Part shown: positions 1 to 11,000 of the stretch, piece after piece
Position numbering within the stretch: position 1 is the stretch's first letter
How the letters are laid out: each line of letters starts with the position of its first letter
Source of the DNA: Azorinus chamasolen
Taxonomy: Eukaryota; Mollusca; Bivalvia; Cardiida; Solecurtidae
NCBI GenBank assembly: GCA_963576725.1
Contig: OY755240.1
Coordinates: 17,509,743-17,573,742 of the forward strand
Reading direction: 5' to 3'
Length of the DNA stretch: 64,000 nt
Program-made: the position numbers and the translations under genes
The notes under the pieces: model-generated
Databases searched by the model: none
What the model saw: only the letters and a program-made list of their open reading frames with translations
Told to the model about the DNA's origin: nothing

Positions 1-134
1 CAGGACACAAGTAATGCAGAAAGCTCCTATATGAGCTTTCTGCATTTCATTTGACCTGTATTAAGCTACCACCTGCCTTACAAACCCATAATTAGACCTC
101 TTGTTGATGGCCGCTTAAAACAGGTTCTATTGTA
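1..134. mobile_element. M5 MITE, cut by the window edge
   Basis: Contains the hairpin GCAGAAAGCTCC...GCTTTCTGC and the M5 end GGCCGCTTAAAACAGGTTCT, finishing TTGTA. Confidence 0.8.
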
Positions 135-290
135 TATCAATGACATCGGTTGAGTGGACAATAAGCAGTGCTGAAAGTGGTATAATCTAGTTAGTGACAG
201 ATTATGGAAATGACGCCTGCTGGTCGGATGGGATTAATGCATCCATCGCTGATTATCATTGGAGGTATGTATCTTAGCGCTTGTATACCC

Positions 291-515
291 GTTTACGCGC
301 CAATTTTCTAATTGTCGTCTGCAACTCAAATTTCGTTAAAACATTTTTATAACATGAGGAGTTGAAATAAATAAATGCAAATATGAAGGGAATAAACTGC
401 AGGCGTGGAACTAGAGACTGAGGCAAACAATGAAGTCCCTAATTGGACGCTGCCTTCAAAAGGTGACGTCTGGTCTGGGGCTACACTGTTTGTCGTTGTG
501 CATTTTTTGCGATAT
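291..515. mobile_element. T5 MITE, worn
   Basis: GCGCCAATTTTC and GTCGTCTGCAA mark the left end. A degraded hairpin lies at 425-492 (GAAGTCCC...GGGGCTACACTG). Confidence 0.55.
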
Positions 516-608
516 CGATGGTGAAATTTTTGACTACTTTAGATTCGATCAAAGTTTTGAGAAACTTCAGATCGACTGAAATGACTTGGATCCTGGTGAG
601 ACGTTGAG

Positions 609-862
609 TTAAACCTTTCCCCTATGTAAGCGCATTTTGACGCATTTTCAAACAGAGTAGACCCACATCAGACGGCTCCTATAGGAGCCGTATGATCAGG
701 ATCTGCTCTGTTTGCTTATGGTGTACTATATATATATCCGATTCTACAGCCTCTGACTTAGCCAAAATGTCCTGTGTTCATATGACATTATAACAGATAT
801 TCTTATTAATATTCATTTTCTACAGTATTTCCTACATGAATATTCCTCAGTGAAAGGGTTAA
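609..862. mobile_element. T3 MITE, complete
   Basis: TTAA at both ends; hairpin 650-715 with tip GGCTCCTATAGGAGCC. Confidence 0.85.
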
Positions 863-969
863 CCGTCGTCTCATCGAGTACCAAGTTGTGCGTAATTACA
901 AGTCAGTTTGAAGATAGCGTGATAGGATGAATTAAGTAACATTTCTCTTAAATAACGTAAATCCAGGAT

Positions 970-972
<3 letters not shown>

Positions 973-1045
<73 letters not shown>

Positions 1046-1217
1046 ACTGGCAATAGAATACAACCGGAAAGGCTATATATATATTAAAAAAGACTAAATG
1101 TTATATGGCTTTAAAATCTTTAATTAATAACTTAAAAATGCGCCTGATGATCTGATGAAACGCGTCGCGCATTTTTAAGTTATTAATTAAAGATTTTAAA
1201 GCCATATAACATTTAGT

Positions 1218-1293
<76 letters not shown>

Positions 1294-1354
1294 TTTTCTC
1301 TCTCTCCCCTCCCTCTCCGCCCCCTCTCCCTCCCTCTCTCTCTCTCTCTCTCTC
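973..1354. repeat. (CT)n and (TA)n microsatellites around a palindrome
   Basis: CT repeats 973-1009, TA repeats 1009-1039, a palindrome 1088-1221, TA repeats 1221-1291 and CT/C-rich tract 1292-1354. The order is mirror-like about the palindrome. Confidence 0.9.
1088..1221. repeat. Palindrome with 55-bp arms
   Basis: The left arm starts AAAGACTAAATGTTATATGG and ends at AAAAATGCGC (1143). The right arm starts GCGCATTTTT (1167) and ends CATTTAGTCTTT. The arms look perfect, with a 23-bp loop. Confidence 0.9.
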
Positions 1355-1509
1355 TAACACGATTTGTTCTGATGAACTGTATTGTTCAGATGGCATCGCC
1401 TCTGCGAACAGACAGGTACGTAGCTAGCGATACGCACTTACGCACGTGCGTAACATCAATCTGAAAGGTGAAAACATTATTAGGGCAAATATGGGTTAAA
1501 CATTGAAGG

Positions 1510-1724
1510 TTAACCCTTTCGCTGCCAAACTCTGTCGTCTGCTAACTTTGTCGTCTGCTACAAATTTTCATTCTTTTGATTTTCTTAATTTTTATTTAAA
1601 AAACAAAGTAACAGTAACAAACAGTTTGGTTTTTGATGAGACGCTGAGTTACTCGGCGTCTCATCTGGATCCAAACTGTTTGCATAGGTAATCACAGATC
1701 CGGCATTGGCAGCGAAAGGGTTAA
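1510..1724. mobile_element. T1 MITE, complete reference copy
   Basis: TTAACCCTTTCGCTGCCAA at the left and TTGGCAGCGAAAGGGTTAA at the right. The hairpin (1618-1683) has arms AACAGTTTGG...CCAAACTGTT and tip CTGAGTTACTCGG. Confidence 0.92.
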
Positions 1725-1767
1725 GGGGGGTATTCTTTGATAAACGTCTTGTCTTGTCATTCAAGCT

Positions 1768-1900
1768 TTCGCCCATTCCCTCATATTGGCACCTTTTGGC
1801 GCCTCTGTAAAAGTAACCTTTTGAAACCATTGTGGTAAACAGAGCATTTGCTCCTATAGGAGCAAATGCTCTATTTATCACAATGGTTTCAAAACTAGAC
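1768..1900. mobile_element. T2 MITE, right part lost
   Basis: Left end CCCATTCCCTCATA and a near-perfect hairpin 1825-1892 with tip GCTCCTATAGGAGC. Confidence 0.75.
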
Positions 1901-1984
1901 AGTGCTATTTTTTATCGGGGGAGCATGCCCCCGAATCCCTATAACCACGATGCGTACATTACATTTAGATTCAGCTACGCTCCT

Positions 1985-2445
1985 GACAGAGTAGACCCAT
2001 ACTAGACAGTTTGCATAGGTTTGCCTATCGAATTCTACAGCTTTTTCAGGTCCAAAACACCATGTGCTCTTATACCATTAGATAAAATGCATATTTGCCC
2101 GCTGATATGATTTCCTCTAAAATTTTCCGTTTATTGGAACATCATTAGATTCAGGATATAAGAAAGCAAATGTGTGTTTGTCTATAATTCATCAAATACA
2201 TGCTGAATAACTAGGTAAGGGTGATTTAACGACATAGAGTAACCCCACCATCAATAAATACCATTTTCTACGCCTTGCCATACAATGCAGACACTGATCA
2301 GTGTCTGCTCTGTTTGCCCATGGTATAATAGAGATATCATTCTACAGTTTCTGGCATGGTCTCTAATCCCTGTATCCATGCGCTATTATAAGAATATTTC
2401 TAATAAATATGCATGACGTCAATAGTCATGGAGTAGAGTGTTACA
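1985..2445. mobile_element. Two worn T3 copies
   Basis: CAGAGTAGACCCATA at 1997 and CTGCTCTGTTTGCCCATGG at 2307 belong to T3; the ends have decayed. Confidence 0.5.
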
Positions 2446-2499
2446 CTCATACTAAATACCTCGTAATTAAGATTCATCGATATAGATATGCGATTCAGT

Positions 2500-2561
2500 C
2501 ATTATTATTATTATTATTATTTATTATTATTATTATTATTTATTATTATTATTATTATTAA

Positions 2562-2614
<53 letters not shown>
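2500..2614. repeat. (ATT)n microsatellite
   Basis: About 38 units of ATT with a few one-base slips. It abuts the M3 element at 2627. Confidence 0.95.
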
Positions 2615-2615
<1 letters not shown>

Positions 2616-2626
2616 CAATATACTTA

Positions 2627-2835
2627 TACAGTAAAACGCCTCTCATCTGGAATGCTAGTAGAGAAGGATTTAAATACCTATAGGTATAAATGGCTGCTTA
2701 AATCATTATGAAAGTCGTGCAGAAAGCTCCTACAGGAGCTTTCTGCGTGACTTTTACCCTGCATTAAGCTGCCACCTGTCTCCAAGACCTATATTTATAC
2801 TAAATTTAACGCCCGGTTTAGAGGGTTTTATTGTA
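2627..2835. mobile_element. M3 MITE, complete
   Basis: Starts TACAGTAAAACG and ends TTTTATTGTA; hairpin tip CTCCTACAGGAG. Confidence 0.85.
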
Positions 2836-2852
2836 TTTATTTTTTATGTGTA

Positions 2853-3060
2853 TACAGTAAAACCTCTCTATAACGGCCACTAAATTACATCAAGTATTTT
2901 GTGTTAAAGACAGGTGGCTGCTTAAAACAAGGTGAAAGTAAAACAGAACGCTCCTATAGGAGCGTTCTATTTTACTTTCACCTTGCTTTAAGTGACCACT
3001 TGGCCTAAATGCCAACTAATTAGCACAATTTAGTGGCTTTTATAGAGGGGTTTTACTGTA
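2853..3060. mobile_element. M1 MITE, complete
   Basis: TA-CAGTAAAACCTCTCTATAAC at the left and GGGGTTTTACTG-TA at the right. Hairpin arms AAAGTAAAACAGAACG, tip CTCCTATAGGAG. Confidence 0.92.
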
Positions 3061-3648
3061 TAACGAAGAACATATTTAACGATAATCTGACACGTGTTCA
3101 TTAACCGGTTCGCAGACCACTTTATATCATTGTCAACACCGAAAAATGGCGATTGACATTCTATATGACCCTCACCTGATATATGACCCTCATCTGACAA
3201 ATTACCCAGTTCAAATTTCGATCTTGAAATATCGATGACAAATGTTATTTGTCTTAATATTTGAATGTTGAATGAGCAGTAACAATAGAAATTGGGTGTT
3301 TTCACACAGTGAAGTAAAGCTCTATTGCCGATACTCTGACGCGGCTGTTTTCATGATTAGATCTAAATCAAACTATATTATTCTACTTCTCCAAAACATC
3401 AAAGAGTGAAGATCCCTACCCTTTGTTCAATACGATATCCGAACGTCAAAATCCGTATTTTCTCACATACCTTCCCTTATCTCCGAGTTAGAATAACAGG
3501 TTAAGATTTCCTTATCTGTAACACGTGTAAGATCACTTTAGAACGTATGACGTCATATATGACGTCAAGCCATGGAAACCTATGTTTACATGTCATTTAA
3601 ACGGCGAAAATACACTTTTTTTGATATGTGAGAAAAATAATCTGATGC

Positions 3649-3870
3649 TCGTTGTCTTTTAAGATCACATGTTCCTAAACTCACCAAGAAAATGTTATTA
3701 AGCTCGCCAAGGCTCGCTTAATGACATTTTCTAAGGCTCGTTTAAGAACATGTGATCTTAAAGACAACTCGCAACAGATCCTCTATATATTCCATGCACA
3801 ATATGGCTGTCCGAAATTGCCGAAATATACGTCGGCAATTTTCGGACAGCCATTGTGTGCATGGGATATA
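3649..3870. repeat. Two adjacent long hairpins
   Basis: Hairpin 3649-3771 pairs GTTGTCTTTTAAGATCACAT with its right-hand partner and has a tip holding two CTCG motifs. Hairpin 3787-3870 pairs GCACAATATGGCTGTCCGAA with TTCGGACAGCCATTGTGTGC. They lie head to tail and could fold together. Confidence 0.85.
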
Positions 3871-3957
3871 TTACGGAGTATGCCGAAGTATTGGTATTCA
3901 GAATTCATCGTTTTATTATATATCGCGAACTGGATTAGTCTGATGTGATTATTTTAT

Positions 3958-4205
3958 GCTACCCCTTTCCATGTTGTATATTCATGTAAAAAAAATGACG
4001 TCATGAATATTAATTAAGATTACTTTTATAATGGTATATGAAAATAGGACATGTTGGCTCAGGCAGAATTTGTAGAATCAGATCTATATTACACCATAAA
4101 TACATAGAGCAGATCCTGATCAGACAGCTCCTATAGAAACCGACTAATTCCGGTCTACTCTGTTTGCAGATGCGCGAAATTGCGGTTACATAAGGGAAAG
4201 GGTTA
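3958..4205. mobile_element. T3 MITE, reverse orientation
   Basis: Reads ACCCCTTTCC...CATGAATATT from the left and ends TACATAAGGGAAAGGGTTA. The hairpin around 4100-4170 has a damaged right arm. Confidence 0.8.
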
Positions 4206-4272
4206 CTATCAGTATTAGTAAGAGCAACTGTCATAACTTGGCTGTAGTCTCCAATTGACTACTAATACCGTA

Positions 4273-4478
4273 TACAGTAAACCCTCTCTATAACGGCCAC
4301 TAAATTGTGTGAACTAGATGTATTAAGAGCAATTGGCTGCTTAAAGCAAGGTGAAAGTAAAACAGAACGCTCCGATAGGAGCGTTCTGTTTTTCTGTCAA
4401 ATTGCTTTAAGCATACACCTGCTTTAACACAAAATACTTGATGTAATTTAGTAGTCTATGTAGAGAGGTTTTACTGTA
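4273..4478. mobile_element. M1 MITE, complete
   Basis: TACAGTAAACCCTCTCTA to GGTTTTACTGTA. The tip is CTCCGATAGGAG, with one arm base changed. Confidence 0.9.
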
Positions 4479-4506
4479 CCGTCAATTATTGTGAGTTGTG
4501 TGCTTG

Positions 4507-4776
4507 TTAACTCTTGTCTTCATATAAACGCATTTTCACGCATTTTCAAACAGAGTAGACCAATATAAGACGGCTCCAAATAGAGCCGTCTGATCTGGGT
4601 CTACTGTTTGCAAATAGGGCCTGTTCTGTTTGCTATTGGAATTAGATATACATGTTTCTTTAGATTCTAAACTGGGTACAATGTTCCACCTTCCATATTT
4701 CATTACAACTATTTTGTCCATGAATATTCAGTAGGTATTGAAATTTGGACAAACTATAGAACAGCGAAAGGGTTAA
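4507..4776. mobile_element. T3 MITE, complete
   Basis: TTAA at both ends. It has two imperfect hairpin segments (CCAAATAGAG tip at 4574) and ends 105 bp before exon 2 of the channel gene. Confidence 0.88.
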
Positions 4777-4880
4777 GACACAATGGAAGCTGTATGCAAC
4801 CCCTATTTTGTTACACAATACTCCCATAGTTTCTAACATTGACTGTTAAATAAATAACTTTTATGTTTTCGTATTTACAG

Positions 4881-5035
4881 TGGTATGGATGTGCATACCT
4901 GCTGCCTTGTCACAAACACATGCAGACGAGACAGCCCTTCGTGCCAATCTGAGTAGTGGTTACAACAGGTTCGTCCGTCCGAACAGCCCCACGAATGTCA
5001 CACTGTACTACAGCGTCCGGGCTCTACAAGTCTTG
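4881..5035 (+). CDS. nAChR-like gene, exon 2 (end of signal peptide and N-terminal helix)
   Basis: Acceptor TTTACAG ends at 4880 and the donor GTAAAG starts at 5036. The first codon is split, one base coming from a missing exon. The translation begins with a short hydrophobic stretch ending near ALSQTHA, read as the end of a signal peptide. It continues with the N-terminal helix and first beta strand (residues about 15-52, with NVTLYYSVRALQVL at the end). An in-frame ATG at 4889 would leave a signal peptide too short to work, so an upstream start exon is preferred. Confidence 0.85.
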
Positions 5036-8000
5036 GTAAAGTCACCACAGTTAACTCTTTTGGCGCCAAATTCAAAAGGGTCGTCTGCAATAATAATTTC
5101 ATATAAAATATAATTCTGAACTAAATAATAAAGATATATTAGTAAAACTTTTTTTTATAAATCTGTATGCTTGGGCTAAAATAACACAGAAAACATTGAA
5201 GTCCCAGGTCAGATGCCGCCTTTAAAAGGCGGCATCTGACCTGGGACTGCACTGTTTTCATATTGTGCCAAGAGCCGACATTTCCTCGTGCTTATCGCAG
5301 CATGACTAGCTTTTTCAAACAGCTTGAATCCTGAAGCGACGCCGAGTAACTCGGCGTCTCATCAGGACCCAAGCTGTTTGACACTTGGTCAGTAGTTTCA
5401 TAAATGCTTGACCGAATCGGATGTAAGCAAAATATATAACAGGTTACGGTTTAGCAGGAATCATTTTTTGCTGAGCATGAGTCATTTAAATCTTACACTG
5501 CCACATACTATCGTCCGCAAAAGTTGTCTTCTGTTGTAATTTTCATAGTTTTGTCTTCTAATTTTCTCAAATAACTTAATTAGTTTTGATTGTGATGTGA
5601 CACCGAGTAACTCGGCGTCTCATCAGGATCCAAACTGTTTGACACTTGATCAGTAATTTCAATTATACCTGACCGAATTGGATGCAAGCAAAAAATGACC
5701 AGACATTAGCAGACGTTTAAATATTTTACTGCCATACGTTGTCGTCCTAAAAAAATTGTCGTCTGCTGCAATGTACATGGTTTGTTTTTCTTCAAATTTC
5801 TTCAAATAACACAGTCACAGTAACAAATAGAACAATAATGAAAAAATAAAATAAACAAAATGGCCCCTGATTTGACACCGAGTTACTAAGCGGTTCATCT
5901 GGATTCAAACTGTTTGCAAAGACTGTCACAGATTCGTTATTGGTGAAAGACTTAAACGGCATGAGCATGTTGACACAAATATCACTTAACCTTTGACCTG
6001 CTGCCGGTAGATCTATGATATCATGTGCAAACAGTTTGGATCCAGATGAGACGCCGAGTAACTCGGCGTCTCATCAGGATCCAAACTGTTTGACATCCTG
6101 AATGCAGTTTGGTACAAAAATTGAGTATAGCTTGTATTTTGTAGTGTGTTATTTTTCTTCTGGACATTTGTATTGTGTGAATATAATTTGTTCAGCGGTC
6201 TGATGTTTAATCATATTCTTAGTATTTACACTAAGTCGTTTATTACAAGGCCTTGTTTCAAAATTCAAATATTTGTATTTATATTCATATGTTTTCAAAA
6301 ACAGTAACACTTATCGTGCTATATTTAAATATCGATCACCTATTCAATGATTGTGTTTCTATTTAGAATACGTATGTATCGAAGTTTGACGTCACGTTAG
6401 CAGTACAGTAGAACCCGCCCCCTTTACTCAATGAATATAAACGCAAGAAATGATGACGTCATGAATATCAATAACTGATTTTTATAACGGAACAGTAAAA
6501 AAGGGATTTTTTATCCGTATAGAATCGGTAGAATTATATCTATAGTATCTTGTAAGCAAATAGAACAGATCCTGATCATATATGAGCAGTCTGGTATGGG
6601 TTTACTCTGTTTGCAAAGGCAAAGAAATGTGTGTTTATGGAGTAACGGGTTAAGCGACCATAAAAACGGTCTATTTATGTGTTTGTATAACAAAACAATT
6701 TATCAATTTGAGGTGCTGAGTATTTGCCCAGTCCTTAACCTGTTGACAATTCATAAAAGAAATTTTGTACAGTGTGAGTATTTACTATCTGAACTTTAAC
6801 CCTTTCGCTGCCAACATCCCATTTGTAATTACCTTTGCAAACAGTTTGGATCCAGATGAGACGCCGAGTTACTCGGCGTCTCATCAGGATCCAAACTGTT
6901 TGTTATTGTCACTATGTTTTTTGAAATAAAAATGAAGAAAAGTAAAAAGAGAAAATTGTAGCAGACGACAAATGTTACAGACGACAAAATCTTGCAGCGA
7001 AAGGGTTAATAATGGTATCATGAACACAGGATTTCATTGCAGAAAGCCAGAAACTCTATAGGATCAGATCATTATTATTCCATAAGTAAACAGATCAGAT
7101 CCTGATCATATGGCCCCTGTAAGAGACGTGAATCCAAAGACGTTAATCTTTTACTTCATATAAAAGCATTTTTCAAACCTTTGCAAACAAAGTAGACTCA
7201 GATCAGACGGCTAATATGGGAGCCGTCTGACTAGGGCATCCTCTGTTTGCTTATAATATAGATCTAATATAGATCTGATTCTAAAGTTTCTGCCCAGGTA
7301 AACAAAATCCTGCGTTCAGATACAATTTTAAAAATTCAGCCAATAAATATTCATGACGTCATTATTTCTTACATGAATATTCAACAAGGAAAGGGTTTGG
7401 AAGGCATCTCTACGGTATATAGTGTTAATACTATGATTAATTGTCTTAACCCCCATGAATATTCATGTAAGAAACAATAACCTCATGAATAATTATTAGA
7501 TTATTTTTTTATGATATATGTAGCACATGGGCACAGTGCTGTTTGGCCACGACATAATCGTATCTATCGGTAAAACCCCGCTAATGCGACCACCAAAAAC
7601 GGGCACAATTCTGGGTGGCTGAGGCAGGTGGTAGCTTAATGCAGGACGAAAGTTATGCAGAAAGCTCCTATAGGAGCTTTCTGCATAAATTTCGTCCTGC
7701 ATTAAGCAACCACCTGCTTTAGACGACATCAGTGGCTGTTTAGTAAGTGGTCGCATTAGCGGGGTTTCACTGTATTATATTATAAGCAAACAGAGCATAC
7801 CATTTCCATTTGCAAACTATAGGCTCCTATAGGAGCCGTCTGATATGGGTCTAATCTGTTTGAAAATACGTGAAAACACGTTTATACGAAGGAAAATGTT
7901 AAATAAATAAATTGAACATTGCTACGATGATAAAAGGAAACAGTAAGCCTACATGCAGTGGTAATGCTTAAATGTTTTGTTTGTTTGCCTTTAAAACAAT

Positions 8001-11000
8001 GTCGTCTGCTTTATATTTAAAAGTGGACTTCCCTTCAATGTATTCTCCTCAAATGTATTAGGTGTGTGTGTGAGACAGTTTGGAACCAGATGAGACGCCG
8101 AGTTACTCGGCATCGCATCTGGATTCAAACTGTTTGCAGTAGTAATTACAGATTAAATCATTCTAGCAGGCATTGTTAGTCACTTTCCTACAACTTCAGC
8201 GGTGAACGAGTTAATGATATACAGTTGAATTTCGATATCTCGAACTATACAAATTACTTCGAGATAACAGAGATTCGAGTAATCCGATTTCTAATCTGAA
8301 CAATTTTTCGAGTTCACATCATAATGCACGTCTAGAGTACTGCTGAAAGCTCCTGTAGGAGCCTAACCCTAACCCTCCTGTAGGAGCTTTCAGCATTACC
8401 TCCGACCTGCATTAAGCTGCTGCATATTTTTTTTCAGATATGCGTAGTGATACATTTTAGAATAGTTCTGTATTGTAAATTTTAGAGGGACCGAACTTTT
8501 ACCTCGAGTTATCTGGAAGTTCGTGTTATCCGAGTTCTAGATATTGAAGTTCAAGTGTACGTCTATTTCAGGATATTACAGAACAGCGGATGACGCTCAC
8601 GGGATGGATGTCTGCGGTAAGTCCACGGTGAGAGAGATATTAGTCAGCTAAACATTCATTCAAGAATATTCTCAATCATTAGTGCTTCAATAGAATCTGG
8701 ATAACAATTAAAAACTATTTTATTATACCTCAATACATGTATATCCTTCAATGCAAAACTCCCATAGACCTAAAATGTGATATTATGATATATCACCCTC
8801 AGGATGAGCATCCAGGTGAATATATCAGGAATATACCTTAACTATACCAGTAAATATTACTATACTAGACCATCTATACATGTATAAGTATTTAGAACTA
8901 CTTAATACTCATAATAAATCCAATCTGATAAAGTGTCAATCTTTGTTAAGGAAGCTATGTCCTTAAGAAATGTTATTTTAAATTCCCGTTGATTTCTAGA
9001 TAAAATATGTTAATCCTCGTTATCTGAATTTCAACTTTAAAAATTTCGCTGCCAATGCCGGATCTGTGATTACTTATGCAAACAGTTTGGATCCAGATGA
9101 GACGCCGAGTAACTCGGCGTTTCATCAGGATCCAAACTGTTTGTTACTGTTACTATGTTTTTGAAACAAAAAATGAAGAAAATCAAGAGAATGAAAAATT
9201 GTAGCAGACGACAAAATTAGCAGACGAGAGAGTTTGGCAGAGAAAGGGTTAAATACTGTGGCAAACCCAAACTGAAACTTTTATTTTGTATATTTTCTGT
9301 TGCCTTGTAAATGTTCACGTGTTATTTACCCTTTCGCTGCCAGATTTTGTCGTCTGCAACATTTGTCGTCTGCTACAATTTTCGATTTTTACTTTTCTTC
9401 ATTTTTGTCCAAAAAAACATTGTCACAGTAACAAACAGTTTGGATCCTGATGAAACGGCGAGGTACTCGGCTTCTCATCTGGATCCAAACTGTTTGCATA
9501 TGTAATCACAGATCCGGCATTGGCAGCGAAAGGGTTAATATGATGCAAAATGTAAACTAGACGATATACATTATGTATAAGTCTTAAATAGAATATCTGT
9601 TCTGTTCTGTTCCTTAACCATTCCCTTTATGTAAGCGCATTTTGACGCATCTGCAAACAGAGTAGACCCATATCCTACAGGACCCGTCTGATCAGGGTCT
9701 GCTATGTTTGCTTATGGTGTAATATAGATCTTATTCTAAAACTTCTGTCTGAGGCAAAATGTCCTGTACGTGTTCATTTGCCATTATAGCAAAATAATCT
9801 TATGAATATTCATGACGTCATTATTTTTATATGAATATAAAACAGGAAAATGGTTAAAGCGACCACTGTATGAATAAACATTGTATTCTTTAGCCCATTA
9901 CATACTATAACGGTTATTTATAGACCCAACTTCTTGCAATAAATCTACTGGATAGGAGTATATATACTAGAACAAAGGAAACGTTTTAAAATTGTGTAGT
10001 TTAGAATCCATTGCGATAAATAGAGCATATGCTATGGAGAAAATGCTCTATTCATCACAATGGGTTCAAAAAGGGACTTTTACAGATGCGTCAAGAGCCG
10101 TCAATATGAGGGAATGGATAAAAAGCGGATGATTGCTTAATGCAGAGCATAGGTCCTGCATTAAGCTGCTATCTGCGTTTATGAAAAAGATTTAGACGTA
10201 TTTTTGGTGATCGTACATTGTATTAGAGGTTTGTTCCTGTATTAATTGTCGTTTCAGAACTGGGTTGACGATCGATTAGTATGGGATAATTCAACAAACC
10301 AGATCACGCAGATTGAGATAGATTGGGGATGGAGGCCAGAGTTCGTGATCTCTAATTCGTAAGCAACTACATTTGTATTTTGAATTATAAAGAGTAAAAC
10401 ATGAATAATCCGAACTTTTAGTAAAGAAGAAATGAGAAGTTTATAGGCCCATGTCTGCTGAATGCAGGTCGACCCCCACAGAGGATATTGTACAGGTATA
10501 ACCAAACAATAAACTGGTACCTGTCTTAACCCTCCTAGATTATCTAAGACCCAACTTTTTTTAAAATAAAACTACCGAAAGGGAAGATTAACTATAGAAA
10601 AGGAGAATTTTAGAATTGTGTAGTTTTCAAACCATCGTGATAAATAGAGCATTTGCTTCTGTGGCGGAAATGCCCTATTTATCACAATGGTTTCAAAATG
10701 TGACTTTTATTACAGTACCGTGGTACCAAAATGCGTCACCAGGAGGGAATGTTTTGACCCCCACGAAAAACCATGCTATAAATAAAGGCATCGTGCACAT
10801 GTACATCAGTTATTAGAACCCAGATTTCTGTCCGCCGTCCCTGAATATTTTGTATATTTGTATTTTTAACCGTGAATAGACTTATAGAAATTCAAAGCGA
10901 TTCAATAATTGGAACACAAACAAACCAGAAGACAAATCTATGATCGGCTACTTCTAAATTATTGTACCGAAAAACCTTGAAAAATAGTTCTTAAAACATG

